Position numbers and translations under genes: made by a program. Of a stretch of 25,440 nucleotides of DNA, positions 8,163 to 15,729 are shown one piece after another. The DNA lies in IMG/VR virus record IMGVR_UViG_3300025141_006002, positions 1 through 25,440 of that record; one strand, given 5' to 3'. This DNA comes from a virus. The stretch's first letter is position 1. Every line of letters begins with the position of its first letter. The notes beneath the pieces are model-generated. The model ran no database searches, had not been told where the DNA came from, and was given only the letters and a program-made list of their open reading frames with translations.

Positions 8163-9716
8163 TTATGCTCCTATCTCAGAAAGAACCATTGACGCTTTAT
8201 GCGGTTGATTCTGATTAAATTTACCAGTACCTCCAGTAACTCGTATCATCACCGCATACGTTGCAGTAACATTTGTATTTGGTGAATCTACATAAAAACC
8301 AGCCATTGGAACATGAAGATCAAAATTAGCACCATCTTGCTCAATGTATACTCCACCAAATCCATCGTCTTCTCCAGATATGTTAGTTCCTGTTGTAGTT
8401 CCACTTGTAAATCTAAATATAGTCCAATAACACCAATTTCCTCTAGTTCCACCTATATTTATATTTCCATGTAAGCCAATATTTACTACAGAAGCAGAAC
8501 TTGCTGGTAGTATATCTAAAGAAAGTGAAGTAGTAACAAAGGAAGTATTAGTAGTTTGAGTTTCACTAGTAGTAGTAGTGTGCACTACTTGCAACACCTT
8601 CCCTAATCCACGACCATCTACTACTAAATCTCCCAATGTAGCTGTAGCACTTACTACAAGAGAAAGCATGGTTGATGTTGCAGAAACTAATAACGAATTG
8701 GTTATCGCTGTACCACTATTAATAATATTTCCTAGCGTACAAGTTCCACTTACTGTTAAGTTTGGCAAGGTAACGGTATTACTTACTTTCAAATCACCAA
8801 CTGTTGCTGTTCCACTTACTACGATTGTTTTCAGAGTAGATGTAGCCGATACGACTAAAGTATTTAGTGTGGCTGTCGCTGATACAACCATTGTATTGAT
8901 TGTGGCAGTAGCACTCACAACTAATGAATTAGATGTAGTGGTAGCAGATATCAATAACGAATTACCTGTTATTGTTCCACTTGCCTTTATTCCACCAACA
9001 GTGGCTGTTCCAGAACATACTATAGACTTCAATGTAGCAGTTCCACTCGCTATAATGTTACCCAACGTAGCAGTTCCACTCACTGTTAAATTAGGTAAGG
9101 TAACGGTATTCGATACCTTTAAGTCTCCTATCGTAGCAGTTCCACTTACTACTATTGATTTTAAAGTTGCTGTACCACTTGCTATAATGTTGCCAAGTGT
9201 TGCTGTTCCTGATACCACTAAGTTCGGTATAGTAACTGTGTTAGATACTTTTAAATCTCCGACAGTCGCAGTGCCACTACATACCAGACCACTTATCGTA
9301 GCAGTTCCTGATACGACTAATGTACCTAGCGTAGCCAATGCACCTAATGTCGCAGTACCTGACACTTTAAGATTGCCGACAGTAGCACTAGCTATGACAG
9401 TCATTTTGCCTATCTCGGCAACTCCGCCACTAGCGGTGATAGTTACTGTAGCAGAACTACCTACAGCAATCGTTTGTGTTGTGGTTCCCAATGTAATTGT
9501 AGATGACAAAGACATAAGCACATTCGTAGAGAATGACGCTGTAGTTGCAGAGGCAAGATCAAGTTTAGCTGCCTTAATTCCTGCCGAAGAATTTATGTTG
9601 TCGTTGTCTATGTTCCCATTAACGAGAGTATATAAAGTAGTCTCGTTATCTGTAACTTCGGCTGGTTGAATAACATCACCAGCAGTGTAAGTGTAAGGGC
9701 GAGAAACTGTTCCCAT
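8163..9716 (-). CDS. Tail fibre with 11-residue beta-solenoid-like repeats (517 aa)
   Basis: The N-terminus (AGDVIQPAEVTDNETTLYT and NGNIDNDNINSSAGIKAAKL, residues 12-52) is of the type that begins many phage fibre proteins and attaches them to the tail. Residues 105-363 are 23 near-perfect units of 11 residues with consensus [LI]xVSGTATLxx. Variants are SNTVTLPN and SATATLNT, and one short irregular insert of six residues lies at 127-132. The regular Val/Leu plus Ser/Gly/Thr pattern predicts a beta-solenoid or triple beta-prism shaft. The final ~150 residues (LQVVHTTTTSETQTTNTSF to ASMVLSEIGA) resemble a globular C-terminal fibre head. The protein is presumably the host-recognition fibre. 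The receptor cannot be deduced. Confidence 0.85.
   Translation of the reverse strand: MGTVSRPYTYTAGDVIQPAEVTDNETTLYTLVNGNIDNDNINSSAGIKAAKLDLASATTASFSTNVLMSLSSTITLGTTTQTIAVGSSATVTITASGGVAEIGKMTVIASATVGNLKVSGTATLGALATLGTLVVSGTATISGLVCSGTATVGDLKVSNTVTIPNLVVSGTATLGNIIASGTATLKSIVVSGTATIGDLKVSNTVTLPNLTVSGTATLGNIIASGTATLKSIVCSGTATVGGIKASGTITGNSLLISATTTSNSLVVSATATINTMVVSATATLNTLVVSATSTLKTIVVSGTATVGDLKVSNTVTLPNLTVSGTCTLGNIINSGTAITNSLLVSATSTMLSLVVSATATLGDLVVDGRGLGKVLQVVHTTTTSETQTTNTSFVTTSLSLDILPASSASVVNIGLHGNINIGGTRGNWCYWTIFRFTSGTTTGTNISGEDDGFGGVYIEQDGANFDLHVPMAGFYVDSPNTNVTATYAVMIRVTGGTGKFNQNQPHKASMVLSEIGA
8628..9404 (-). repeat. 23 x 33-base repeat array inside the fibre gene
   Basis: Each unit encodes 11 residues. 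A higher-order block of four units (LTVSGTATLGN, IIASGTATLKS, IVVSGTATIGD, LKVSNTVTLPN) recurs every 44 residues (132 bases). It is seen completely near residues 166-209, again from 210, and partly near 298-341. The codons differ between copies more than the residues do, so purifying selection acts on the protein repeat. Confidence 0.85.
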
Positions 9717-9724
9717 AATAACTC

Positions 9725-10027
9725 CTAACTTGATCCAATAACTAAATAATTAAATGCCACTGTTGCACTTGTTGTATAAGTGAAAGATGCAGTAGCTTTT
9801 GTAACTGTCGCACTTCCTGTTTCTGCTAAGGGAGTGATGTTAATAATATAATCTGCCGACTTTATTTTTGATAATGACACACCTGTATTCGAGGTAGCCG
9901 AACCCCACTCCATATTTGTATCTAAGAAATGATAGATACCCATGACATTATCGTGCAAAACTCTTGGTGCAAATTGGTCGTTTAAGTCTTGTATAAACAA
10001 TGGTTTACGAAGTTTTTTAGATGGCAT
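9725..10027 (-). CDS. Small virion-associated protein of unknown function (100 aa)
   Basis: No family is recognised. The N-terminus is basic (MPSKKLRKPLFIQDLNDQF). The rest is predicted beta strand rich in Ser, Thr and Ala (ETGSATVTKATASFTYTTSA), similar in composition to the fibre and the head-decoration candidates. It is translated by overlap with the previous gene (TAATG at 10027) and sits between the gp10-like tail-hub protein and the fibre. It could therefore be a fibre adaptor, tail needle or decoration component. No signal peptide or membrane helix is convincing. Confidence 0.55.
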   Translation of the reverse strand: MPSKKLRKPLFIQDLNDQFAPRVLHDNVMGIYHFLDTNMEWGSATSNTGVSLSKIKSADYIINITPLAETGSATVTKATASFTYTTSATVAFNYLVIGSS

Positions 10028-11616
10028 TATTCAAATCGCCTCAATCCTGGTAGAACTTGGAATCTCAATACCCAAGTATCAATTCGCCATGCAGGGTCTT
10101 TACTCGAATCAGAAAACTTAATAGAGAGTGCTTCACTTCGGTTTGATAAAGATAATCTTTTTATTACTGATATCGCTGCTCCCCATAAATCTTCTCCCCA
10201 TTTAGATACTCCCCAATAAGAAGCAAACCCTCCTGTAGATAGAGCAACAGTATCTGCGGTTATGAAACTACCAGCCCAATTCTCTGCGGTAGATATCGTT
10301 ACTGTTCCACTAGAAGTCTGACCAACGACAGGAATAATTTCTCTCCATCTCTTAGTTACGTCAGGCATATTCGCATGGAATGGACCTGTTTGATATCGAG
10401 AAGCAATAGCGTTTCCATCATTGGCATCAGCAGAAGAATCTCCATCTGCATCGCCTGTTTCTAGTTTGCATATATGACCATCGTAATCTCCTGCATACAA
10501 TACTTCTTGATCATCTTCTATAGCGACACCTAAGTAAGAAAAGTTTCTATCATACTTATCTACAGTCCAAGCACCTATAGGTTGTCCTGTCTTAGGGTCT
10601 GGTGTTCTTAAATCGTAATGATAATTCAATATAATGCTATTTTGTGTTTTATTTTTCTCTGCCACCAAGAAACTTACTCTGGATTGAGAAGCTATATTCA
10701 CGCCTTGTATGTTATCGAACTTTGCTAAATTAATATTAAAGAAATCACTTGTATTAGCGAGAGGTCTTTCTATTCGATTAGATATAATGCGTGTATTAAC
10801 ACCATCAAACTCATAGAAGTTTTCTCTCCAAGGCCAGACTATTAAGTTTCTATTTGCTACGTTGACTATACTTCTTTGATTCGTAGCCCCTACAGAAAGC
10901 CTAACTGCATCCATTCGGATATCATCCCTATCGTGGCCTGATACACGATACATTCTATCTGTGGTAAAGATAAATAAGTCATCATATAACGTAGTCGCTC
11001 CCACAGTTTGTCTATCTGTAGGAAATCGATCAGAATTTCTCCACTGTGTAGAATCACCCTGATGTGATATTTCAAAGTTACTTCCCCTCGCTGGTATCTT
11101 TAAAGCAACAGCGTGTCTGTTCCAGTCACTTACCACTTCTGCCAAAGGTGCAGTCGCTGTGTTTAAATCAGTACAGGCGGTAGCGGAACCATCCCATTGT
11201 AATATGTTAGAGCCACCATCAGACGCAATCATTAATATATCGTTAGATACAGCGAAAGTTACATCTCCACCAGACCAAGTTCCTGAAGGTGTAATGGAAG
11301 TGAACGTATTTGTTCCAGCATCTTTTTTATATATTTTGTTTGCAACGCTTCCACTATTTACGCATACAATTAAGTCTGAGTTTCCAGTGAAACGTAAGTA
11401 GTTAAAGATACCAGTAATCGTTCCAGAACCAACGAGACTAGCTGTATTGACAACGTAATATCCTTTTCTTTTTCGTATTCCACCTGTGGGAATTAAACGA
11501 ACATTATGGATATCTAACGCTTCATGTTCTTTCACAGACGTTATCTGCGTGGAATCATTGATACCACCAACATTCTTTCCAAACTCCACTCTTTGCATTT
11601 GGAGGTTGTTAGCCAT
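10027..11616 (-). CDS. gp10-like tail-hub / DNA-stabilisation protein (529 aa)
   Basis: The N-terminus (FGKNVGGINDSTQITSVKEH, then DIHNVRLIPTGGIRKRKGYY, residues 12-53) matches the opening of the phage hub proteins that begin with a 'net-gain, no-residue' loop and a GG...KRKGY strand; P22 gp10 is the best-known relative. The remaining ~470 residues are a series of short beta strands with propeller-like motifs (ILMIASDGGSNILQWDG; EVLYAGDYDGHICKLETG). The length is close to that of P22 gp10. In short-tailed phages this protein plugs the portal channel below the adaptor and carries the fibre/needle. Here it lies between the enzyme block and the fibre genes, a normal place for it. The family match is by pattern, so moderately confident. 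Confidence 0.65.
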   Translation of the reverse strand: MANNLQMQRVEFGKNVGGINDSTQITSVKEHEALDIHNVRLIPTGGIRKRKGYYVVNTASLVGSGTITGIFNYLRFTGNSDLIVCVNSGSVANKIYKKDAGTNTFTSITPSGTWSGGDVTFAVSNDILMIASDGGSNILQWDGSATACTDLNTATAPLAEVVSDWNRHAVALKIPARGSNFEISHQGDSTQWRNSDRFPTDRQTVGATTLYDDLFIFTTDRMYRVSGHDRDDIRMDAVRLSVGATNQRSIVNVANRNLIVWPWRENFYEFDGVNTRIISNRIERPLANTSDFFNINLAKFDNIQGVNIASQSRVSFLVAEKNKTQNSIILNYHYDLRTPDPKTGQPIGAWTVDKYDRNFSYLGVAIEDDQEVLYAGDYDGHICKLETGDADGDSSADANDGNAIASRYQTGPFHANMPDVTKRWREIIPVVGQTSSGTVTISTAENWAGSFITADTVALSTGGFASYWGVSKWGEDLWGAAISVIKRLSLSNRSEALSIKFSDSSKDPAWRIDTWVLRFQVLPGLRRFE

Positions 11617-12412
11617 AAATATATCCCTTTATTTCTTTGCACCCTTTCACTACTTCTTCAAAGGTGTCGTAATCAATCGCTTGTTCTGCATCGGAAACAG
11701 ACTCATCAGGGTTAGGGTGCACTTCACATAACACACCATCAGCACCTGCTGCCACTCCTGCTCTGGCAAGTCTAGGAACTAACTTTCTGTCTCCACTTCC
11801 ATGAGAAGGATCAGCTACTATTTTCAATGCAGTATATTCTTTTATCATCGCAATAAACGAAGCAGAGAAACTCCACCTACAATGATCTTCAAAACTAACG
11901 ATTCCTCTTTCGCATATTGCTACATCTTCTGCTCCATGTTGAAGCAAATACTCTATAGCCCCAAGCGTTTCATCGACTGTCATCCATGAACCACGTTTTA
12001 ATAATACTTTCTTTCCATAAGAAGCTATCGCTTTCAACAACGGATAATGTTGTGCATGACGCATACCTATTTGTATCCAATCTGCATCAGTAACGTATTG
12101 CATATCTGGTGCATCCATCACTTCCACTATCCAAGGAAGTTTGTTTCCATCTGCTGCTGTTGAAAGAGATAGTGATTTATCTGCTACAAATCCACTATTC
12201 TCTGGAGGGTATGTTCCATATACATAACAACCACCTCGTAGCATGGTTGCTCCTGCTTTCTTAACCACACACGCTATGGCATATATCTGTTCCAAATTCT
12301 CTACGGAACATGGCCCTGCAATAAACTCTAACTCTGGTGCTTCTTTTGCTTGGTAGGAACGTACTAAAGGGTATTTCGCATCAGGTCCGAATAGCTTCGC
12401 TAACCTGGACAT
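11609..12412 (-). CDS. DAHP/KDO-8-P synthase-family aldolase (267 aa)
   Basis: The enzyme family condenses phosphoenolpyruvate with an aldose phosphate to give a 3-deoxy-ulosonate. The family blocks appear in order: IAGPCSVEN (31-39), LRGG (58-61), EVMD (97-100), QIGMRHAQ (114-121), LLKRGSWMT (137-145), CERG (167-170), DPSHGSG (201-207) and EVHPNPDESVSD (230-241). The four metal ligands of the family are present (C35, H204, E230, D241). The usual KPRTS aldose-phosphate loop after LRGG is replaced by CYVYGTYPPEN, with no Lys or Arg. The substrate may therefore not be erythrose 4-phosphate. There is no regulatory N-terminal or chorismate-mutase domain. The gene overlaps the preceding glycosyltransferase gene by 13 bases and lies in an enzyme block, so a surface-sugar role is as likely as an aromatic one. 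Confidence 0.8.
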   Translation of the reverse strand: MSRLAKLFGPDAKYPLVRSYQAKEAPELEFIAGPCSVENLEQIYAIACVVKKAGATMLRGGCYVYGTYPPENSGFVADKSLSLSTAADGNKLPWIVEVMDAPDMQYVTDADWIQIGMRHAQHYPLLKAIASYGKKVLLKRGSWMTVDETLGAIEYLLQHGAEDVAICERGIVSFEDHCRWSFSASFIAMIKEYTALKIVADPSHGSGDRKLVPRLARAGVAAGADGVLCEVHPNPDESVSDAEQAIDYDTFEEVVKGCKEIKGYIYG

Positions 12413-13011
12413 GACATACTTCCTTCATGTCGTTCATAATTGTAAATGGGTTTCTCTGTTTTCACTAATCCCCATTTTGATGTAGCAGTTCCAAAAACTT
12501 CATTAGATATTTTGCGAACAATAGACTCTCCATCATTGATAGGTTCTTCTTCGTTATATCCACAAACTTCTTGCAATAGACTTGTCTGTATCGCTAACCC
12601 TGCTCCCATTACTTTATCAGGATTATCTTCATCCCAATGTCCTTGCACTCCTATAATAGGTTTATCAGAGTGTTGCTCTATCGTATTTACAAAGTGCCAC
12701 AAAGCGTTTGATTCAAGGTAATCATCAGCATCTAACCTGACTATCCAATTTCCTTTTGCTAATGCGATAGCTGCGTTGGCTGCTGCTCCCAACGTATGAT
12801 ATTCACCACCTATTATCTTTCTACCAAATACGCCAGTGCTTTTATATATATCTCCTTCATTCATCCAACTAGGAAACGAAGTTCCATTGGCTATCAATAT
12901 CGTTTCAAATGAAGTAAACGACTGTGCATCTAAGGAACGTAACGCATCTTTTGCTTTAATAGCATAACCATAAGTATGAAACGGAATATAGACTGTAAAA
13001 AATGGGTTCAT
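12400..13011 (-). CDS. Family-2 glycosyltransferase (203 aa)
   Basis: This GT-A fold protein opens with FFTVYIPFHTYGYAIKAKDA, continues with the NG turn ETILIANGTS (36-45), and has the donor-metal motif RLDADDYLE at 92-100. It then has a short acceptor half ending KPIYNYERHEGSMSCPG. At 203 residues it is at the short end for the family, so the acceptor domain is minimal. It transfers a sugar from a nucleotide-sugar to an unknown acceptor. It overlaps the cytidylyltransferase gene by four bases and the aldolase by 13, so the three are probably translated in stoichiometric fashion. There is no membrane segment, so it is probably soluble. A virion or cell-surface polysaccharide is a plausible acceptor. 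Confidence 0.8.
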   Translation of the reverse strand: MNPFFTVYIPFHTYGYAIKAKDALRSLDAQSFTSFETILIANGTSFPSWMNEGDIYKSTGVFGRKIIGGEYHTLGAAANAAIALAKGNWIVRLDADDYLESNALWHFVNTIEQHSDKPIIGVQGHWDEDNPDKVMGAGLAIQTSLLQEVCGYNEEEPINDGESIVRKISNEVFGTATSKWGLVKTEKPIYNYERHEGSMSCPG

Positions 13012-13682
13012 CGCACTTTTTCCTTTGACTTTTGATAATCTAAATACTCGATAACATTATCGAGACAAAATGGCGGTGAATGATTACTAAATAAATCAGA
13101 GAATAATTCTCTTAATCTTTTCAAGTCTTTATATTCGTTTAACTCATAGTTAAAACGTCTTCTATGTCTTTTAGGTACTTCCACTTCATGTATATTGAAT
13201 AGCGTTTTATCTTTTAGTATTTCCCCAATATACTCTGTATTAGGATCTATCTTCATAATCTCTAACAATGCTTTTCTAGATATTACTTCACAATCAAAAC
13301 CTCTAGGTAACTTTGGTATATAGGTATAATCTGCTTCATATTGTAAATGTTCTTTCACTGCTTTCCTGAGATATTCTGGATCAACGAGTATATCGTCAGC
13401 AGTTACTCTGACAATGTGATCCACATTTTTCATTTCAGCAACAGACCATAACCTTTTCGGCACTTCCACTGCTCCATAAAATCCTTCTAACTCATAATGT
13501 TCACAAAACATTTGCAAAGGTTTATCTACATCTCTATCGGAAGTGGCAACAATAACTGGCATTTCTGTCATAAACAATCTGTCTAACAAATGACTTAAAG
13601 CACAACCACCAGTGATAGGCATCAACACTTTGCCATACAAACGTCTTGAATCCATTCTGGCCTGTACTACAATGGGAATCAT
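13008..13682 (-). CDS. SpsF-like cytidylyltransferase (224 aa)
   Basis: The N-terminus VVQARMDSRRLYGKVLMPIT (5-24) is the SpsF/CMP-sugar synthetase signature. R13-R14 and K18 would contact the nucleotide triphosphate. VRVTADDILVDPEYL (91-105) matches the usual RVTGDCPLIDP loop, with Ala for Gly and Asp for Cys, and PRGFDCEVISRKAL (126-139) carries the later metal Asp (D130). Relatives of this family activate acidic sugars as CMP derivatives; Bacillus SpsF itself lies next to a NeuB-like gene. The activity on a particular sugar is not proven. The stop overlaps the next ATG by four bases (ATGA), and it is coupled upstream to a membrane protein in the same way. Confidence 0.8.
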   Translation of the reverse strand: MIPIVVQARMDSRRLYGKVLMPITGGCALSHLLDRLFMTEMPVIVATSDRDVDKPLQMFCEHYELEGFYGAVEVPKRLWSVAEMKNVDHIVRVTADDILVDPEYLRKAVKEHLQYEADYTYIPKLPRGFDCEVISRKALLEIMKIDPNTEYIGEILKDKTLFNIHEVEVPKRHRRRFNYELNEYKDLKRLRELFSDLFSNHSPPFCLDNVIEYLDYQKSKEKVR

Positions 13683-13969
13683 TTTTTATAACCACCATTA
13701 TAGATTTTTTCATTTAGTTTCTGCATTTGCATCTCTAAGTTAGCAATCTTTAAATCTTGTCTCACATCAGAAGGAAGACTACCACTACCCCATTTACCAG
13801 CAGGCCAAAGTTCTACGAATGATGAGTTTTTACTTACATCTTTAGATATCATCTGTATCTGAAAGTCATTGTGCTGTACTTTAGCGGACATAGTAGCTAA
13901 CCACCAAACTCCTGCTGCTGCTTGAAGTGCTAAACCTACTGCTAGAGTAATTATAAACTTGGTATCCAC
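13679..13969 (-). CDS. One-pass membrane protein (96 aa)
   Basis: It begins with GTG (13967-13969), and this codon shares its first base with the stop of the preceding basic gene (TAGTG). Residues 5-26 form a membrane helix (FIITLAVGLALQAAAGVWWLA). They are followed by a polar stretch and a probable short coiled coil near the C-terminus (DLKIANLEMQMQKLNEKIY). An N-terminal anchor with a helical exposed part is the layout of an inner-membrane spanin or an antiholin/holin, but it lies inside the enzyme block, away from any endolysin. It could also anchor the neighbouring sugar enzymes. No family is recognised. Confidence 0.6.
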   Translation of the reverse strand: MDTKFIITLAVGLALQAAAGVWWLATMSAKVQHNDFQIQMISKDVSKNSSFVELWPAGKWGSGSLPSDVRQDLKIANLEMQMQKLNEKIYNGGYKK

Positions 13970-14067
13970 TACTTCTTTTTCCCTTTTTTCATTTTACTTC
14001 TTGCTTTGGCTGCTGCTTTTTTACCTGCTTTTGTATATGGATAATGTTTCTTTCCTACTTTTGGCAT
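13969..14067 (-). CDS. 32-residue very basic protein
   Basis: Too short for standard ORF lists. It has an ATG at 14065-14067 and a TAG that shares a base with the next GTG. It begins MPKVGKKHYPYTKAGKKAAA and ends in a Lys/Arg-rich run, with about half of its residues Lys or Arg. Proteins with the start MPxVGKKxYPYTxxG are, to my knowledge, recurrent in marine and podoviral genomes near the structural genes and are thought to be small nucleic-acid-binding proteins. It lies directly behind the 202-residue gene with a two-base gap. A role in DNA condensation or host takeover is inference. Confidence 0.7.
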   Translation of the reverse strand: MPKVGKKHYPYTKAGKKAAAKARSKMKKGKKK

Positions 14068-14069
14068 AT

Positions 14070-14678
14070 TTAATTTCCTCTCATAAAATCTTTAGTTGAT
14101 CCAATAGTTTCACTCATACCACTTCCTTGAGCACCTTCAATATTACCACTTGAAGTTGGAGCTCCAATAACTTCTAGTATTACTTTTCTATCTTCTGGAG
14201 ATAATGCAGGGTCTTTCAAAGCATCTTGAAGCATTTGTATTATTGCAGCAGCTTGATCGGCAGTATAACCATAAGAAATATCTTCATCAGTTGCATCTAT
14301 ATTTTTTCCAGCAGGACTATACGCATTAATATTAAATAATGATCTACCTATTTCTGGAGACATAGGCATATCTATATTTTGTAACCTTTGTAAACGATTA
14401 ACTCTATATCTTTTCTGTCCTACTGGAGGAATATTTAATTCATCCATAACATTTACCTGATCCAAATTAGTTTCATATTCGTCTGGTAATCCAGGACTTA
14501 CAGAAGGAAATGCTTCTGCTATAGGATTGTATGTTTTATAAGGGTCCCTTGTTCTTGGTACTTTAGGTGTCATTTCTCCTGTAGTTCCTAAACCTAATGC
14601 GTTTAAAAATTTGTTTATATTGCCTGATATAAGCTCTGATACCCCTGATCCAGTTGGGTATCCATAATTATTTGCCAT
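14070..14678 (-). CDS. Unknown structural-module protein (202 aa)
   Basis: No family is recognised. The N-terminus is Gly/Asn-rich (MANNYGYPTGSGVSELISGN). A Pro/Tyr-rich extended middle follows (PRTRDPYKTYNPIAEAFP). A helical section near residues 138-172 (TADQAAAIIQMLQDALKDPA then SPEDRKVILEVIG) has a hydrophobic face and may mediate binding. It overlaps the stop of the radical SAM gene by 11 bases and is followed by the 32-residue basic gene. The small composition bias and the context suggest a virion-associated or assembly protein, or a partner of the enzyme block. It has no signal peptide, membrane helix or metal motif. Confidence 0.55.
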   Translation of the reverse strand: MANNYGYPTGSGVSELISGNINKFLNALGLGTTGEMTPKVPRTRDPYKTYNPIAEAFPSVSPGLPDEYETNLDQVNVMDELNIPPVGQKRYRVNRLQRLQNIDMPMSPEIGRSLFNINAYSPAGKNIDATDEDISYGYTADQAAAIIQMLQDALKDPALSPEDRKVILEVIGAPTSSGNIEGAQGSGMSETIGSTKDFMRGN

Positions 14679-15729
14679 TACCTAACCTCCATACCCATGC
14701 GTCTTTAGCCCAACATGACTCGCATGGTGCAGTCTTTTCTTGTCTGCCTTCATGTTGTGCATCTCTCATATCTTGTAACTCTATAGAATTATTCCAAATC
14801 TCTTGTAAACTATGTGTATTGGCATCGCCTACTGGTCTGTTCTCAAACCAATCTGCACAGCATCCCATTACTTTGCCATCATATCCAATCGTCAATCTTT
14901 GAAAAGGTTGTTTGCATACTGCTCTCTCCACTGCAATCCAATCGTCTATCAGAAAGTTACCATCGGCTCCTCTATCCATTACTGCCGATACTCTTACATC
15001 GTCAACTATATCTTTCCACTTCCTGACAAATCCTTCGACTTCGTGTTCGTTACTTTTTTGTTTGCACATTTGCACACGAATAAACGGTTTAGATAACCCT
15101 TTACTGTTTCGGTATAAAACTGCTTGTTCAATCGTTTTCGTAAGTTCGTCAAAGTCTCCACCTATTCGTATATCTTCAAATGTATCTTTCGTATTCCCAT
15201 CTACGCTAAATATAATTCTATCTACTCCAGCGTCTATTAAATCTTCTACCTTGCAACCTCTCATATTGCCATTGGTATTTAACTGTACTTCAGGGATACC
15301 TAAACCCTTTGCTTTCCTTGTTAACTGAGCAATCTGTTTATGTAGAGTTGCTTCCCCTCGCCAGTTCCATTTAATACTGGATACACCCATCTCAGCAGCT
15401 TCTTCCAATAAACGATCAGCCAATTCATACTTCATGGCTCCCTTTACATTTTCATCGTATGCCTGTGGACACATGGTACATTTAAAGTTACAAGCATAAC
15501 TAAGTTCTATATCTAAATGTATAGGAAACTTTGGAGTATAAACCCAGTTAAGAAACTTTTTCCCTGCATTATGCCATTTGGTTCGATACAGCAGGTATTT
15601 CCATTCCTTTATCCTTTTGGCTGTCTCCTTCACTGCTGACAGATTCCTGTTGTTTAGCCAAGTACTCCCGTTCAAGTGCACAACAGTTTTTGAAGGTTTC
15701 TTCGATTCGCTTTCTATTCTCTCTACCAT
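14668..15729 (-). CDS. Radical SAM / SPASM-like enzyme (353 aa)
   Basis: The [4Fe-4S] site is C80-x3-C84-x2-C87 (CNFKCTMCPQ) within the first strand of a TIM barrel (HLDIELSYACN). Later family strands are present: IKWNWRGEATLH (119-130), VQLNTNGN (148-155) and RIIFSVDGNT (171-180). A C-terminal cluster of Cys (C272, C290-C291, C336, C339) looks like a one-cluster SPASM or twitch domain. The family uses S-adenosylmethionine to start radical chemistry such as epimerisation, dehydrogenation, or peptide/sugar modification. The actual substrate is unknown. It follows, and overlaps by 161 bases, the methyltransferase, so both may modify the same acceptor. The start has an AGGAG upstream (15-base spacing) with a nearer AAGAG. 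A later non-ATG start would shorten the overlap. Confidence 0.85.
   Translation of the reverse strand: MVERIESESKKPSKTVVHLNGSTWLNNRNLSAVKETAKRIKEWKYLLYRTKWHNAGKKFLNWVYTPKFPIHLDIELSYACNFKCTMCPQAYDENVKGAMKYELADRLLEEAAEMGVSSIKWNWRGEATLHKQIAQLTRKAKGLGIPEVQLNTNGNMRGCKVEDLIDAGVDRIIFSVDGNTKDTFEDIRIGGDFDELTKTIEQAVLYRNSKGLSKPFIRVQMCKQKSNEHEVEGFVRKWKDIVDDVRVSAVMDRGADGNFLIDDWIAVERAVCKQPFQRLTIGYDGKVMGCCADWFENRPVGDANTHSLQEIWNNSIELQDMRDAQHEGRQEKTAPCESCWAKDAWVWRLGNGK

Noticed and set aside
8628-9404. CRISPR array suggested by regular 33-base repeats.
   Set aside because: There are no unique spacers; each repeat is translated in frame as an 11-residue fibre unit, and there are no cas genes.
8578-9669. A 363-codon plus-strand ORF opposite the fibre gene.
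   Set aside because: It is the antisense shadow of the 33-base repeats: the repeated codons happen to lack stop codons on the other strand. Its product is a monotonous Val/Thr/Pro sequence with no domain, and every other gene is on the minus strand.
10890-11075. A 61-codon minus-strand ORF within the gp10-like gene.
   Set aside because: Out-of-frame shadow inside a well-supported larger gene, with no domain or coupling.
11609-12412. Straight annotation as host-like aromatic-pathway DAHP synthase.
   Set aside because: The KPRTS substrate loop is missing and the neighbours are sugar-activation and transfer genes, so a specific aroG/aroF label is not justified.
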